A stretch of DNA of 64,000 bases, taken from Cyanobacterium sp. Dongsha4. GTDB taxonomy: Bacteria; Cyanobacteriota; Cyanobacteriia; Cyanobacteriales; Cyanobacteriaceae. A program made the position numbers and the translations under genes. Below the pieces are notes generated by a model. That model saw nothing but the letters and a program-made list of their open reading frames with translations, had not been told where the DNA came from and made no database searches. Positions 1 to 9,449 of this stretch are shown here, piece by piece. The DNA lies in contig NZ_CP084098.1 in NCBI RefSeq assembly GCF_036345015.1, positions 2,927,326-2,991,325 of the forward strand. Direction: 5' to 3'. Within the stretch, counting starts at the first letter, position 1, and every line of letters begins with the position of its first letter.

Positions 1-3000
1 GGTATTGCCAATCTACAACAAGCGTTAGATTCTGGGAATGCAAACGACTTGCAAGATACTCTTTTAATGCAGATAGAGGTGTTTTCTGGTTTTGGTGAAA
101 TGTTAGGCTTACCCGGATTTACGGCTATTTGTGAAACGGCAAATAAAGCTCTAAATAATAACCCTAATCAAATTGTCTCTATTACTCAAGCCTTTATTGA
201 TAATTTACAGGAAGCTCATCATTTAGTGATAGAAGGCGATCGCACCTCTGGGGGAGAACCGAGTACAGACTTATTAGTTTTAGCAGGAGAATCTGCCATT
301 ACACCATCAGAGGAAATATCTACTGCCGTAAGCGAATCCACAGAAAAACCCATTGATACAAGTGATCAAGCCTATGGATTCTTCATCGAAGAAGCCCCAG
401 AGTTATTACAGACTATTGAAACAGGGCTGTTAAACTTACGGGAAGAGCGTACCACCGCAAAAATTCACGAAATGATGAGAGCGGCTCATTCTATCAAAGG
501 AGGGGCGGCAAGTGTTGGTTTAGAAGCCATAAAAACTATATCTCATGAATTAGAAGATATTTTCAAAGTTCTATATAACCCCGATATTGATATAGATACT
601 GACTTAGAAAGCTGGTTATTGGAAGGATTTGACTGTCTGCAAAATGCTCTGACAACCCAAATGGAAACAGGTACTTATCAACCTCAAGAAAGCCTAGAGG
701 AAGCATCCCAGATTTGGGCAAAAATTCGCACTAAACTAGGGGCATATTTGGATCGTGCGGACGATTATATTCCCTCATCTTCTGATTTAGGAGTCGATAT
801 TGTTCAATCAATGTTTGAGGTGGATGTTGAACAGGAATTGCAACGGTTGAAAAATGTGCTAGAAAATCCCTCTAGTCAACCTTTAGGTGGAGAATTACGA
901 GCTACCCTAGAAGTCTTTTGTGGATTTGGCGAAATGCTGAATTTACCCGGATTTGCGGAAATTGCCCAATTGGGTTTACAGGCCGCCGAGACTAATCCCG
1001 ATCATATTTTAACAATCATCAATGTTATTATTCGAGATGCAGAAAAAGCAAGAGATGTAGTTCTAGGAGGCGATCGCACCCGTGGGGGAGAGCCTAGCGA
1101 AGAATTAAAACGCCTAGCACAAGGAGATAATAACCTAGAAGCGGAAGATAATATTTTCTTCCTTGATAACTCTGACGATATTACCGAAGATGAACCTTCT
1201 TTAAATGAAGTTTTTGGAGAAGTGCTATCTACTCCTGAAGAAATTTTCCCCGCCATTGATAAAGATACTCACACCACGATTCCTCCTTTAGAAGATGTTT
1301 TCCAGCTAGATTTTGATCCTAGTCAGTTAGAAGCATTAGATCAAGGAATTGCTGATAATGATGACGATGAAACTCCCAACCTAGAGGAAATTTTTGCCTC
1401 TGAGTTTAGCGAGGAAGAAATCAACCTCCTTGCCAACGCTTCTGAATTGGCCCTTGAAAATGATAAAAATAACACTATTCCCAGTCTGGATGATGTTTTT
1501 GTTGCTGATGATAGTAACTTAGTTAACACTCCAGAAGAATCAGAAGATAGCCCCCTTCCCCTTGATGATGTGTTTGCCAATCCTGATTTTAGTTTAATTG
1601 AAGCTGATGAAGAATCAGAGGAAGAAGATATATTATCTTTGAGTGAAATTTTCTCCAATGTGGAATTACCCTTAGAAAATAATCTCGTTGAAGTTGATCA
1701 GGTAGAAGAAAGCACAACCCCTGAAGAAGTTATTGCTCAAGATCAAAATACCATCAATGATCAACCAGAAGATATTTTTACCCTTCCTCCTGAAGATGAA
1801 GAATCGTCTCATGTCTCAACAACAGAGCAAAATTCTACTGATGAGGAAGAAAAACAACCCATAGAAGCTAAAACTCCCAAAGAGACTCATAAACAAACTA
1901 TTATTAATCTTTCTCCCGAAGAAAGAGAAGTTCTCTTGAGTGCTAAAGGGGAAAACATTGAGCAAACAATTCAATCAATTGCGGATATATACGATAAGTT
2001 ACCGGGGCTAAAATCCTCAGAACAAATAAAAGGAATTTCCAAAAAAGAAGAATCCTCTTCTGAAAAAACATCTATTACCCCAGCATCGACGGCGAAACCT
2101 GCAACTCCTTCTCCAAAAAGTAATTTAACTATTAGAGTAGATTTGGATCGCTTAGAGAGAATGAATAACTTAATGGGTGAGTTATCTATCAATCGTAATG
2201 GTTTATCTCTACAAAATAACAAATTACAAAATGCCGTTAAAGAGTTAATTGAAAGATTTGCTAATTTCCAACAAATGGCAAATAACTTAAGAGATTTATC
2301 TGATAAGATGCTCGTTTCTCCTGAGAAATTCGCTCCAAGAGGACAGGTTAACGCTAATAATAATTTTTCTCTTGCTTCATTAACTAGCGAAGATGATGAT
2401 TTAAGTCTTCATTCTGCTTTTGATGCTTTGGAAATGGATCGTTATGACAATCTTTATAATCTTACTCAAGGTTTAATCGAACAAATGATTCAGTTAGAGG
2501 AGGCAGTGGACGATATTGGTTTATTTGCTTCTCAGTCGGGGCAGACGGTAGAAAACCAAAGACAAATGCTTAATCGTCTCAGAGATGAATTAATGTGGGC
2601 AAGAATGCTTCCTTTGGGGGAAATTCTCAATCGTTTTCCTCGAGTTCTCAGAGATTTGTCTGTGAAGTATAACAAAAAGGTTAATCTTAAACTTAGCGGT
2701 ACAAGTGTATTAGTTGACAAGGCGGCATTAGAGAAATTATATGATCCCTTAGTGCATTTGATTCGTAATGCTTTTGACCATGGAATTGAAACCCCAGAAT
2801 TGAGAAAACAAAGAAATAAACCTGATGTGGGTACGATCGAAGTTAAGGCTTATCATCAAGGTAATCAAACCATTATTGAAATTCGAGATGATGGTGGGGG
2901 TTTAAATTTACAAAAAATAGGTCAGAAAGCAGTTGAGAAACAGTTAATAACTTCTGAACAGTTAGCTGTAATTACCAAGGAAAATTTACTAGATTTGATT

Positions 3001-4086
3001 TTTGAACCGGGATTTTCCACCGCTTCGGCAGTCACAGAAATCTCTGGCAGAGGGGTTGGTTTAGATATTGTTCGTTCTCAGTTGCGATCGCTCAAAGGAA
3101 CTATCAGCGTGGATTCTGAACCTAATGTTGGTACTACTTTTATCCTCAGACTACCTCTTACTTTAACTATTGATAAACTTTTAGTATTGTCGGCGGGAGT
3201 TCATTTCTATGCTTTGCCTTCAGATAATATTGTGGAAATTGTAGTGCCTGAAGATGAACAAATTAAAATTTCAGGAAATAAACGCTTTTTACACTATGAA
3301 CATAGAGTTGTACCTATATATCCTTTAACGGATTTACTGGAATATCGTTGCTATTTATCAAACACCGCTAGTGTCAATCAGAGTTTAGAAATTTTGCCGA
3401 CTCCTGAAGAATGGGGTAAACCATTATTATTAATTAATTTAGGACAAGAGTTATTCGCTATGGAAGTTGATCACCTAGTGAGTGAACAAGAATTAGTTAT
3501 TAAACCTTTCGGTAAGGCTTTGACAGCACCTAGTTACACTTATGGTTGTACAATTTTAGGGGATGGTACGTTAATTCCTGTTATCAACACAACTATTTTA
3601 TTAGCTAATTATTTACAGGTGAGTTCTGGGGGAACAGTTGCACCTCGTCGGGTTGCTTCTTCTACAGATAATGTTGTGCAGTCTCAATCTTTCCAAGTGT
3701 CTTCGGTTTTGGTTGTCGATGATAGTGCGGCTATGAGACGAACTTTGGCTCTTTCTTTAGAAAAAGCAGGTTATCGAGTGGTACAGGCAAAAGATGGAAA
3801 AGATGCGATCGAACAATTGCAACAGGGTTTAAGTGTAAACTTAATTATCTGCGATATTGAAATGCCTAACATGAACGGCTTTGAGTTCCTAGGACAAAGA
3901 AGACGCTATCCTGAATTTAACAAAGTACCAGTTGCGATGCTAACCTCTCGTAGTAATGATAAGCACCGCAAACTAGCGACTCATTTGGGGGCAAATGCTT
4001 ACTTTACTAAACCTTATATTGAACAAAAATTCTTGGAGTCAATTCGCAACTTGGTAGAAGGACAAAAGTCTGCTGTAACAGCTTAG
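1..4086 (+). CDS. CheA-like hybrid histidine kinase (5' end outside window)
   Basis: The frame is open from the first base, so the N-terminus is missing. Numbering from the window edge, an Hpt domain carries the likely phospho-acceptor His163 (AAHSIKGG). A long acidic linker follows, then the CheA dimerisation region (LDRLERMNNLMGELS), a GHKL ATPase (N box LIRNAFDHG; GRGVGLDIV), a CheW-like domain and a C-terminal receiver with Asp1285 (CDIEMPNMNG). This is the layout of the cyanobacterial PixL/PilL-type CheA proteins, which signal to type IV pili for phototaxis and motility; which of these it is cannot be settled here. Oddities: a 62-residue module occurs twice (nt 79-264 and 913-1098) with the Hpt between the copies, and the linker repeats a short P-x-L-D/E-D/E-V-F motif. 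No partner chemotaxis genes follow downstream. Confidence 0.9.
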   Translation, partial: GIANLQQALDSGNANDLQDTLLMQIEVFSGFGEMLGLPGFTAICETANKALNNNPNQIVSITQAFIDNLQEAHHLVIEGDRTSGGEPSTDLLVLAGESAITPSEEISTAVSESTEKPIDTSDQAYGFFIEEAPELLQTIETGLLNLREERTTAKIHEMMRAAHSIKGGAASVGLEAIKTISHELEDIFKVLYNPDIDIDTDLESWLLEGFDCLQNALTTQMETGTYQPQESLEEASQIWAKIRTKLGAYLDRADDYIPSSSDLGVDIVQSMFEVDVEQELQRLKNVLENPSSQPLGGELRATLEVFCGFGEMLNLPGFAEIAQLGLQAAETNPDHILTIINVIIRDAEKARDVVLGGDRTRGGEPSEELKRLAQGDNNLEAEDNIFFLDNSDDITEDEPSLNEVFGEVLSTPEEIFPAIDKDTHTTIPPLEDVFQLDFDPSQLEALDQGIADNDDDETPNLEEIFASEFSEEEINLLANASELALENDKNNTIPSLDDVFVADDSNLVNTPEESEDSPLPLDDVFANPDFSLIEADEESEEEDILSLSEIFSNVELPLENNLVEVDQVEESTTPEEVIAQDQNTINDQPEDIFTLPPEDEESSHVSTTEQNSTDEEEKQPIEAKTPKETHKQTIINLSPEEREVLLSAKGENIEQTIQSIADIYDKLPGLKSSEQIKGISKKEESSSEKTSITPASTAKPATPSPKSNLTIRVDLDRLERMNNLMGELSINRNGLSLQNNKLQNAVKELIERFANFQQMANNLRDLSDKMLVSPEKFAPRGQVNANNNFSLASLTSEDDDLSLHSAFDALEMDRYDNLYNLTQGLIEQMIQLEEAVDDIGLFASQSGQTVENQRQMLNRLRDELMWARMLPLGEILNRFPRVLRDLSVKYNKKVNLKLSGTSVLVDKAALEKLYDPLVHLIRNAFDHGIETPELRKQRNKPDVGTIEVKAYHQGNQTIIEIRDDGGGLNLQKIGQKAVEKQLITSEQLAVITKENLLDLIFEPGFSTASAVTEISGRGVGLDIVRSQLRSLKGTISVDSEPNVGTTFILRLPLTLTIDKLLVLSAGVHFYALPSDNIVEIVVPEDEQIKISGNKRFLHYEHRVVPIYPLTDLLEYRCYLSNTASVNQSLEILPTPEEWGKPLLLINLGQELFAMEVDHLVSEQELVIKPFGKALTAPSYTYGCTILGDGTLIPVINTTILLANYLQVSSGGTVAPRRVASSTDNVVQSQSFQVSSVLVVDDSAAMRRTLALSLEKAGYRVVQAKDGKDAIEQLQQGLSVNLIICDIEMPNMNGFEFLGQRRRYPEFNKVPVAMLTSRSNDKHRKLATHLGANAYFTKPYIEQKFLESIRNLVEGQKSAVTA

Positions 4087-4478
4087 TTTTATTTGGGACT
4101 TGACTTGAGTTCGATATAGAATTTTCGGTTTTGGAAAGGTGTCAGGTATCAGGTTAAAGAATTGATAAAAAACACATCTTTATTGATTTTATTATTTTCA
4201 ATCTTTAGATTAACTAAACAATTTGATTAGAAAATTAAACCTAAAACCTGCAACCAGCAACCTGAAACCTAACCATACCTGAGTTCGATGAAAAAAGTAT
4301 CGAAAAATAAAGCGCCCTCGAGTTATCATCGAGCCAATTTTGGAATAAAAAATTATTAAATTTAGGAAAAACTCATTTAAAATCAATTTATTCAGCTTTT
4401 TTGTCAATAATTATTACTTTTAACTCCGAACTCCGAACTCCGAACTCCGAACTCAAAATTTTGCCTCTCGCTTTTTTC
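4087..4478. repeat. Intergenic repeat spacer with a short tandem array
   Basis: This 392-bp spacer between two convergent genes holds no credible gene. From about 4101 to 4292 it matches the repeat at 56390-56602: both start with a CTTGAGTTCGA / CCTGAGTTCGA end, contain TCAGGT-type units followed by GGTTAAAGAATTGA, and carry CCTGCAACC / CCTGAAACC units. Four 7-bp CTCCGAA units lie at 4424-4451. No clear hairpin terminator was seen for either gene. Confidence 0.6.
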
Positions 4479-6884
4479 TTAATAAGGCCATTTCCAGTTA
4501 GTCATCTCAGGTTTATCGATACCATGGGTATGAGCATAGTTTAAATGATCGATGATTTCATTTTTCATTCTTTCTTTTAAATATGCCGCCCGAGAACCAA
4601 GTTTAGGAACACGATCAATTACATCAATCACTAAATTGAAGCGATCGATCTGGTTCTGAATAGCTAGTTCCAAGGGAGTGTTAATGTTACCCTGTTCTTT
4701 ATATCCTCTGACATGGAGGCGATCGCTCTCTCTGACATGACGGTAGGCTAATTTATGAATTAACCAAGGATAACCGTGAAAGTTGAAAATAATGGGTTTA
4801 TCTTCTGTAAACAGAGTTGTAAAGTCAATTTTTGACAAACCATGAGGATGTTCGCTATCATCTTGAAGTTTGAATAAGTCCACTACGTTGATAAAACGAA
4901 CTTTGAGTTCAGGACATTCTTTTCTTAAAATTGCCGTTGCCGCTAAAGATTCCATAGTGGGAACATCTCCACAACAAGCCATGATGACATCAGGATCATC
5001 CGCAGAAGTGCCTTGATCATCATTACTAGCCCATTCCCAAATACCAATTCCTTTGGTACAGTGTTTTACTGCCTCTTCTATGTTGAGATACTGTAAATGT
5101 TTTTGTTTGTCGGCAATAATGACATTGACATAATCTTTACTGCGTAAACAGTGATCTGTCACACTGAGTAAACAGTTGGCATCAGGGGGGAAATAAACCC
5201 TTACCACATCAGCACTCTTGTTGGTTACTAAATCCACATATCCGGGGTCTTGGTGAGAGAAACCATTATGGTCTTGGCGCCAAACAGTGGAAGAAAGTAA
5301 AATATTAAGAGATGATACAGGTGCTCTCCAAGGTACTTTATTTTTGCATATATCTAACCATTTAGCGTGTTGGTTAAACATAGAATCCACCACATGGGCA
5401 AAGGCTTCATAGGTGTGGAATAAGCCATGACGACCTGTTAAAAGATAGGTTTCTAGCCATCCTTGCAGAGTATGTTCGCTCAACATTTCCATCACACGAC
5501 CATCAGGAGACAATTCGCCACCGTCTTGGTCTTCAGGTAGATAGTCTGCCATCCAAACTTTTTTCGATACTTCATAGATAGGATTTAGGCGGTTAGAAGC
5601 GGTTTCATCAGGACCAAAGACTCGGAAGGTGGTCATGTTTTTTGCCATTACATCCCGTAAAAAGTTACCCATAACTTTGGTGTTTTCTACTTCTATTTTG
5701 CCCGGTTCAATGACATCGATGACATATTTAGGATCTTTAAAATCAGGTAAGTTTAAATCTTGGCGTAATAAACCACCATTCGCAACGGGATTGGCACTCA
5801 TACGGCGATCGCCTTTCGGGGCCAATTCTTGCAGTTCGGGGATTAAAGTACCATTTTCATCGAATAACTCTTCTGGTTTATAGCCTTTCATCCACGCTTC
5901 TAACATCTGTAAATGTTCGGGATTACTGTGCATATTTCCCATAGGTACTTGGTGCGATCGCCAAAACCCCTCTACTTTGCGACCATCAACGGTTTTAGGA
6001 CCAGTCCAACCTTTAGGAGAACGAAAAACAATCATAGGCCACCTAGGACGTTTTGGTACTCCTGTGCGTCTAGCTTCCTCTTGAATAAGCCTAATTTTAC
6101 CAATACATTCTTCTAACACTTCCGCCATTTTTTGGTGCATTATCATGGGGTCATCTCCTTCCACAAAATAGGGTTCATAACCATAACCAACAAATAATGC
6201 CTTTAACTCTTCATGGGAAATACGAGAGAGAATAGTGGGGTTAGCAATTTTGTAACCATTAAGATGTAAAATGGGCAACACCGCACCATCACGGATAGGA
6301 TTAATAAACTTATTAGAGTGCCAAGCCGTTGCTAAAGGACCTGTTTCTGATTCACCATCTCCCACCATTACCACAGAAATTAAGTCAGGATTATCTAAAA
6401 CTGCACCGTAAGCATGGGAAACCGAATAACCTAACTCTCCTCCTTCATGAATTGAACCAGGAGTTTCTGGGGTGACGTGACTGCCGATATGTCCGGGGAA
6501 AGAAAACTGTTTAAAAAACTTGTGCATTCCCGCTTCATCTTGGGTTTTATCGGTGTAAATTTCTGAGTAAGTACCCTCAAGATAAACGGGGGCAAGAATA
6601 CCAGGAGCACCGTGTCCAGGTCCTGCTAAGTAAACCATATTTAGATCATATTTTTTGATTAAACGGTTTAAATGTACATAAACAAAACTTAACCCCGGAC
6701 TAGAACCCCAATGACCTAATAAACGATTTTTTACGTGTTCAGGTTTGAGAGTTTCTTTAAGTAAAGGATTATCTTGTAGATAAATCATGCCAACGGCTAA
6801 ATAATTACAAGCACGCCAGTAAGCATCTATTTTTTTTAATTCTTCTGTACTTAATGCTACAGATTTTTCTATTGATTGAACCAT
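4479..6884 (-). CDS. xfp: Phosphoketolase (Xfp family)
   Basis: Thiamine-diphosphate enzyme that splits xylulose 5-phosphate and/or fructose 6-phosphate with phosphate, giving acetyl phosphate plus glyceraldehyde 3-phosphate or erythrose 4-phosphate. The 801-residue length is typical. The N-terminal signature includes [15 protein letters not shown] and a GPGHGAPG loop, and the cofactor-binding region contains GDGESETG. The protein ends in a conserved NWKWPY. It is cytoplasmic and offers a carbon-saving route to acetyl units beside the Calvin and pentose phosphate cycles. It stands alone: the gene to its left is convergent, and about 700 bp of AT-rich DNA separates it from the divergent regulator on its right. 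Whether it prefers Xu5P or F6P cannot be read from the sequence. Confidence 0.96.
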   Translation of the reverse strand: MVQSIEKSVALSTEELKKIDAYWRACNYLAVGMIYLQDNPLLKETLKPEHVKNRLLGHWGSSPGLSFVYVHLNRLIKKYDLNMVYLAGPGHGAPGILAPVYLEGTYSEIYTDKTQDEAGMHKFFKQFSFPGHIGSHVTPETPGSIHEGGELGYSVSHAYGAVLDNPDLISVVMVGDGESETGPLATAWHSNKFINPIRDGAVLPILHLNGYKIANPTILSRISHEELKALFVGYGYEPYFVEGDDPMIMHQKMAEVLEECIGKIRLIQEEARRTGVPKRPRWPMIVFRSPKGWTGPKTVDGRKVEGFWRSHQVPMGNMHSNPEHLQMLEAWMKGYKPEELFDENGTLIPELQELAPKGDRRMSANPVANGGLLRQDLNLPDFKDPKYVIDVIEPGKIEVENTKVMGNFLRDVMAKNMTTFRVFGPDETASNRLNPIYEVSKKVWMADYLPEDQDGGELSPDGRVMEMLSEHTLQGWLETYLLTGRHGLFHTYEAFAHVVDSMFNQHAKWLDICKNKVPWRAPVSSLNILLSSTVWRQDHNGFSHQDPGYVDLVTNKSADVVRVYFPPDANCLLSVTDHCLRSKDYVNVIIADKQKHLQYLNIEEAVKHCTKGIGIWEWASNDDQGTSADDPDVIMACCGDVPTMESLAATAILRKECPELKVRFINVVDLFKLQDDSEHPHGLSKIDFTTLFTEDKPIIFNFHGYPWLIHKLAYRHVRESDRLHVRGYKEQGNINTPLELAIQNQIDRFNLVIDVIDRVPKLGSRAAYLKERMKNEIIDHLNYAHTHGIDKPEMTNWKWPY

Positions 6885-7585
6885 GAATTTCTCTATTATT
6901 TTTGTAATTGCTTTTATTCTATCTAATTTTACTTTTTGTGCATTGATTTTTCCTTAAGAAAATATTTTATTTTCCTTAAACAAAAGTTAAGATGTGATCA
7001 TATTAATATTTGAAGATATTTTATTTAAAGCCATAGCAAATATCAGTTTATATGACATTATTTGAAGAGACTATGACAGTAGAAATTTTCAATAAATAAA
7101 AATATCTGAGTTACTTTAATTACTATAGAATATAATGTTATCCTCGCTACTTATTCATAATGATGATTGTTAAAAATTCTTTAGGTTAATAAATTTAAAA
7201 TTACTTAATCTATCTTTAAATAAAAAAATAGTTAATAATAATTTGCCCTGATAAACAATCTTAAACAACAAATGCTAATTGTTTTTAATTACCTACTATC
7301 TATAAATATCTGCTTACTCTAAATACTATTAAATATCTTGTTATAATATTAATTAATTATAAGTTTGCATTTATTTTTGGTGTGGTGGTTCTATAATGTA
7401 TTTAAGAGAAAAGTGTGCAGTAAATAAGTTTAGTTAATTCTTGGTGACATTATTTATTCACTACAATAATTAATAATTAATTGCATGATAAAATAAAATA
7501 TAGGTAACATAAAAAAATAAAATATATACCTACAAAGAAAGCGACATCGGAAAAGAAGTAAATAAGATTAAAATGGGAGAATTAT
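6885..7585. other. AT-rich divergent intergenic region
   Basis: About 700 bp between two divergent genes. It must contain both promoters and is very AT-rich, with many TATAAT-like strings, so no single -10 box can be chosen with confidence. I saw no ORF of note, RNA fold, tRNA or member of the intergenic repeat family. A GGGAG ribosome-binding site at 7575-7579 serves the downstream gene. Confidence 0.5.
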
Positions 7586-9352
7586 GTGGTGTCTTTTAAT
7601 CAGAGAAATAATGCCCAAAAGATATTGATAGTAGATGATCAACCAGAAAATATACATATCTTGATGGAAATACTGGGAAAATTTTACAAAATTATTGCGG
7701 CAACTAATGGGCAAAAAGCGATCGAACTTGCACAAAAGCATCCCCAACCAGATTTAATTCTCCTCGATGTAATGATGCCAGATATTGATGGTTATGAAGT
7801 TTGCCAACAGCTTAAAAATAATTTTAGAACAAAGGATATTCCGATTATTTTTGTTACGGCTTTGGGTGAAATTGACGATGAAATGAAAGGTTTAGAAATT
7901 GGTGCAGTCGATTATTTAATTAAGCCGATTAATCCTTATATTGTACAGGCAAGAGTTAAAAATCATTTGACCATCCGCACCCTTTATCAAGAATTACAAA
8001 AAGCCAATTCTATTTTAGAGGAAAAGGTGAAAGAGCGTACAGCTCAACTGGAAAAAATGATTATGGTAGATAGTCTGACTGGTTTACCTAGCAAGGTTGC
8101 GTTGGTTGAAGAAATTAAAAGTATTATGGGTACTAATTCTCTTTTTGCCCTAATTCAATTAGATTTTAGTCGTTTTAGTCTTATTAATAGTTCTTTGGGT
8201 CACGAAATAGGCGATCGCTTCTTACAAACAATAGCATTACACATTCAGAAATGTTTAAGAGAAAAAGATTTTATTGCCAGAATGGGAGCGGATAATTTTT
8301 ATTTATTATTAAGAGAAAGGGAAAATAAGGAAGAAATAATTAAATTTACAGAGTCTATTTTAAATAGTTTTAGAAATTCATTTAAGGTAAATGAATATGA
8401 GATATTTGTTAATTGCAATTTAGGGATTGTTTTTTCAGATAAAAACTATAAACAAGAATTAGAGTTGTTAAGAGATGTTGATACAGCTTTACATAAAGCC
8501 AAGCAAAAAGGACAGAATAAATATTATATTTTTGATAGTAGTATTAGAGAAATAGCACAAAAAAGATTACAGTTAGAATTAGATTTGAGAAAAGCTATTA
8601 AAGAAGAACAATTTACAGTTTTTTATCAACCGATAATCGATTTATCCAAAGAAAAAACCTATGGTTTTGAAGCCTTAATTCGTTGGCAACATCCTACAAG
8701 GGGGATGATTTCTCCTTTTGAATTTATACCCTGTTTAGAAGAATCTGGTTTAATTACAACAGTGGGATTATGGGTGTTTGAAAAAGCCTGTCAACAGCAA
8801 GTTATTTGGCAAGAAAAATTTTCTCATCCTCTTTATATTAGTATTAATTTGTCTCCCTATCAATTTTCTCATCATTCCTTACTTAGAGATATAGATGATA
8901 TTATTGAAAAAACAGGCATAAATCCAGAGTATATAAAAATAGAAATTACCGAGAGTGCATTAATAGAAAATATAGAAAAAGCGATTAATATTCTTAATGA
9001 TTTTAAAGCGAGAAAAATAAAAATCAGTTTAGATGATTTTGGTACAGGTTATTCTTCTTTAAGTTATTTGCATACTATTCCTGTCGATTATTTAAAAATT
9101 GATCGCAGTTTTATTCGTAATAGTAATAATAATCAAAAAAATGCAGATTTAGTAGAGATAATTATTCTGTTAGCCCACAAATTAAAAATGAAAGTAATAG
9201 CCGAAGGTTGTGAAACAAAAGAAGATTTAGAAAAACTGAAAAACTTAAATTGCGAATATTCTCAAGGTTATTTTTTCTCCAAACCAATACCCACTCAAGA
9301 AACTATCCAATTTTTAACGACAACTTATCAGACTTTGGAAAGTTACAACTAA
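7586..9352 (+). CDS. Response regulator with degenerate GGDEF and intact EAL domain
   Basis: An N-terminal receiver (about residues 10-125; acceptor Asp in LLDVMMPDIDG) is joined by a short coiled coil to a GGDEF domain (about 160-300) and an EAL domain (about 330-580). The GGDEF signature is degenerate, reading GADNF at residues 234-238, so diguanylate cyclase activity is unlikely. The EAL domain keeps E-A-L at 362-364, EITESALIEN, DDFGTGYSS and IAEGCET, as expected for a cyclic-di-GMP phosphodiesterase. The likely role is a receiver-controlled c-di-GMP hydrolase in which the GGDEF part may sense GTP. The GTG start is supported by GGGAG six bases upstream. No kinase gene is adjacent. Confidence 0.9.
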   Translation: MVSFNQRNNAQKILIVDDQPENIHILMEILGKFYKIIAATNGQKAIELAQKHPQPDLILLDVMMPDIDGYEVCQQLKNNFRTKDIPIIFVTALGEIDDEMKGLEIGAVDYLIKPINPYIVQARVKNHLTIRTLYQELQKANSILEEKVKERTAQLEKMIMVDSLTGLPSKVALVEEIKSIMGTNSLFALIQLDFSRFSLINSSLGHEIGDRFLQTIALHIQKCLREKDFIARMGADNFYLLLRERENKEEIIKFTESILNSFRNSFKVNEYEIFVNCNLGIVFSDKNYKQELELLRDVDTALHKAKQKGQNKYYIFDSSIREIAQKRLQLELDLRKAIKEEQFTVFYQPIIDLSKEKTYGFEALIRWQHPTRGMISPFEFIPCLEESGLITTVGLWVFEKACQQQVIWQEKFSHPLYISINLSPYQFSHHSLLRDIDDIIEKTGINPEYIKIEITESALIENIEKAINILNDFKARKIKISLDDFGTGYSSLSYLHTIPVDYLKIDRSFIRNSNNNQKNADLVEIIILLAHKLKMKVIAEGCETKEDLEKLKNLNCEYSQGYFFSKPIPTQETIQFLTTTYQTLESYN

Positions 9353-9449
9353 ATCTAAGTTAAAGATAGGCAATAGGCAACGGGCAACAGGTAAGAGTTT
9401 TTCGTAACATCAAATTGTAAACTTTGTCAGTATAAAAAATAGAAATGAT

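Noticed and set aside
4210-4407. 65-codon minus-strand ORF near the phosphoketolase end
   Set aside because: Lies within repeat-derived sequence and its translation is low-complexity; no evidence for a gene.
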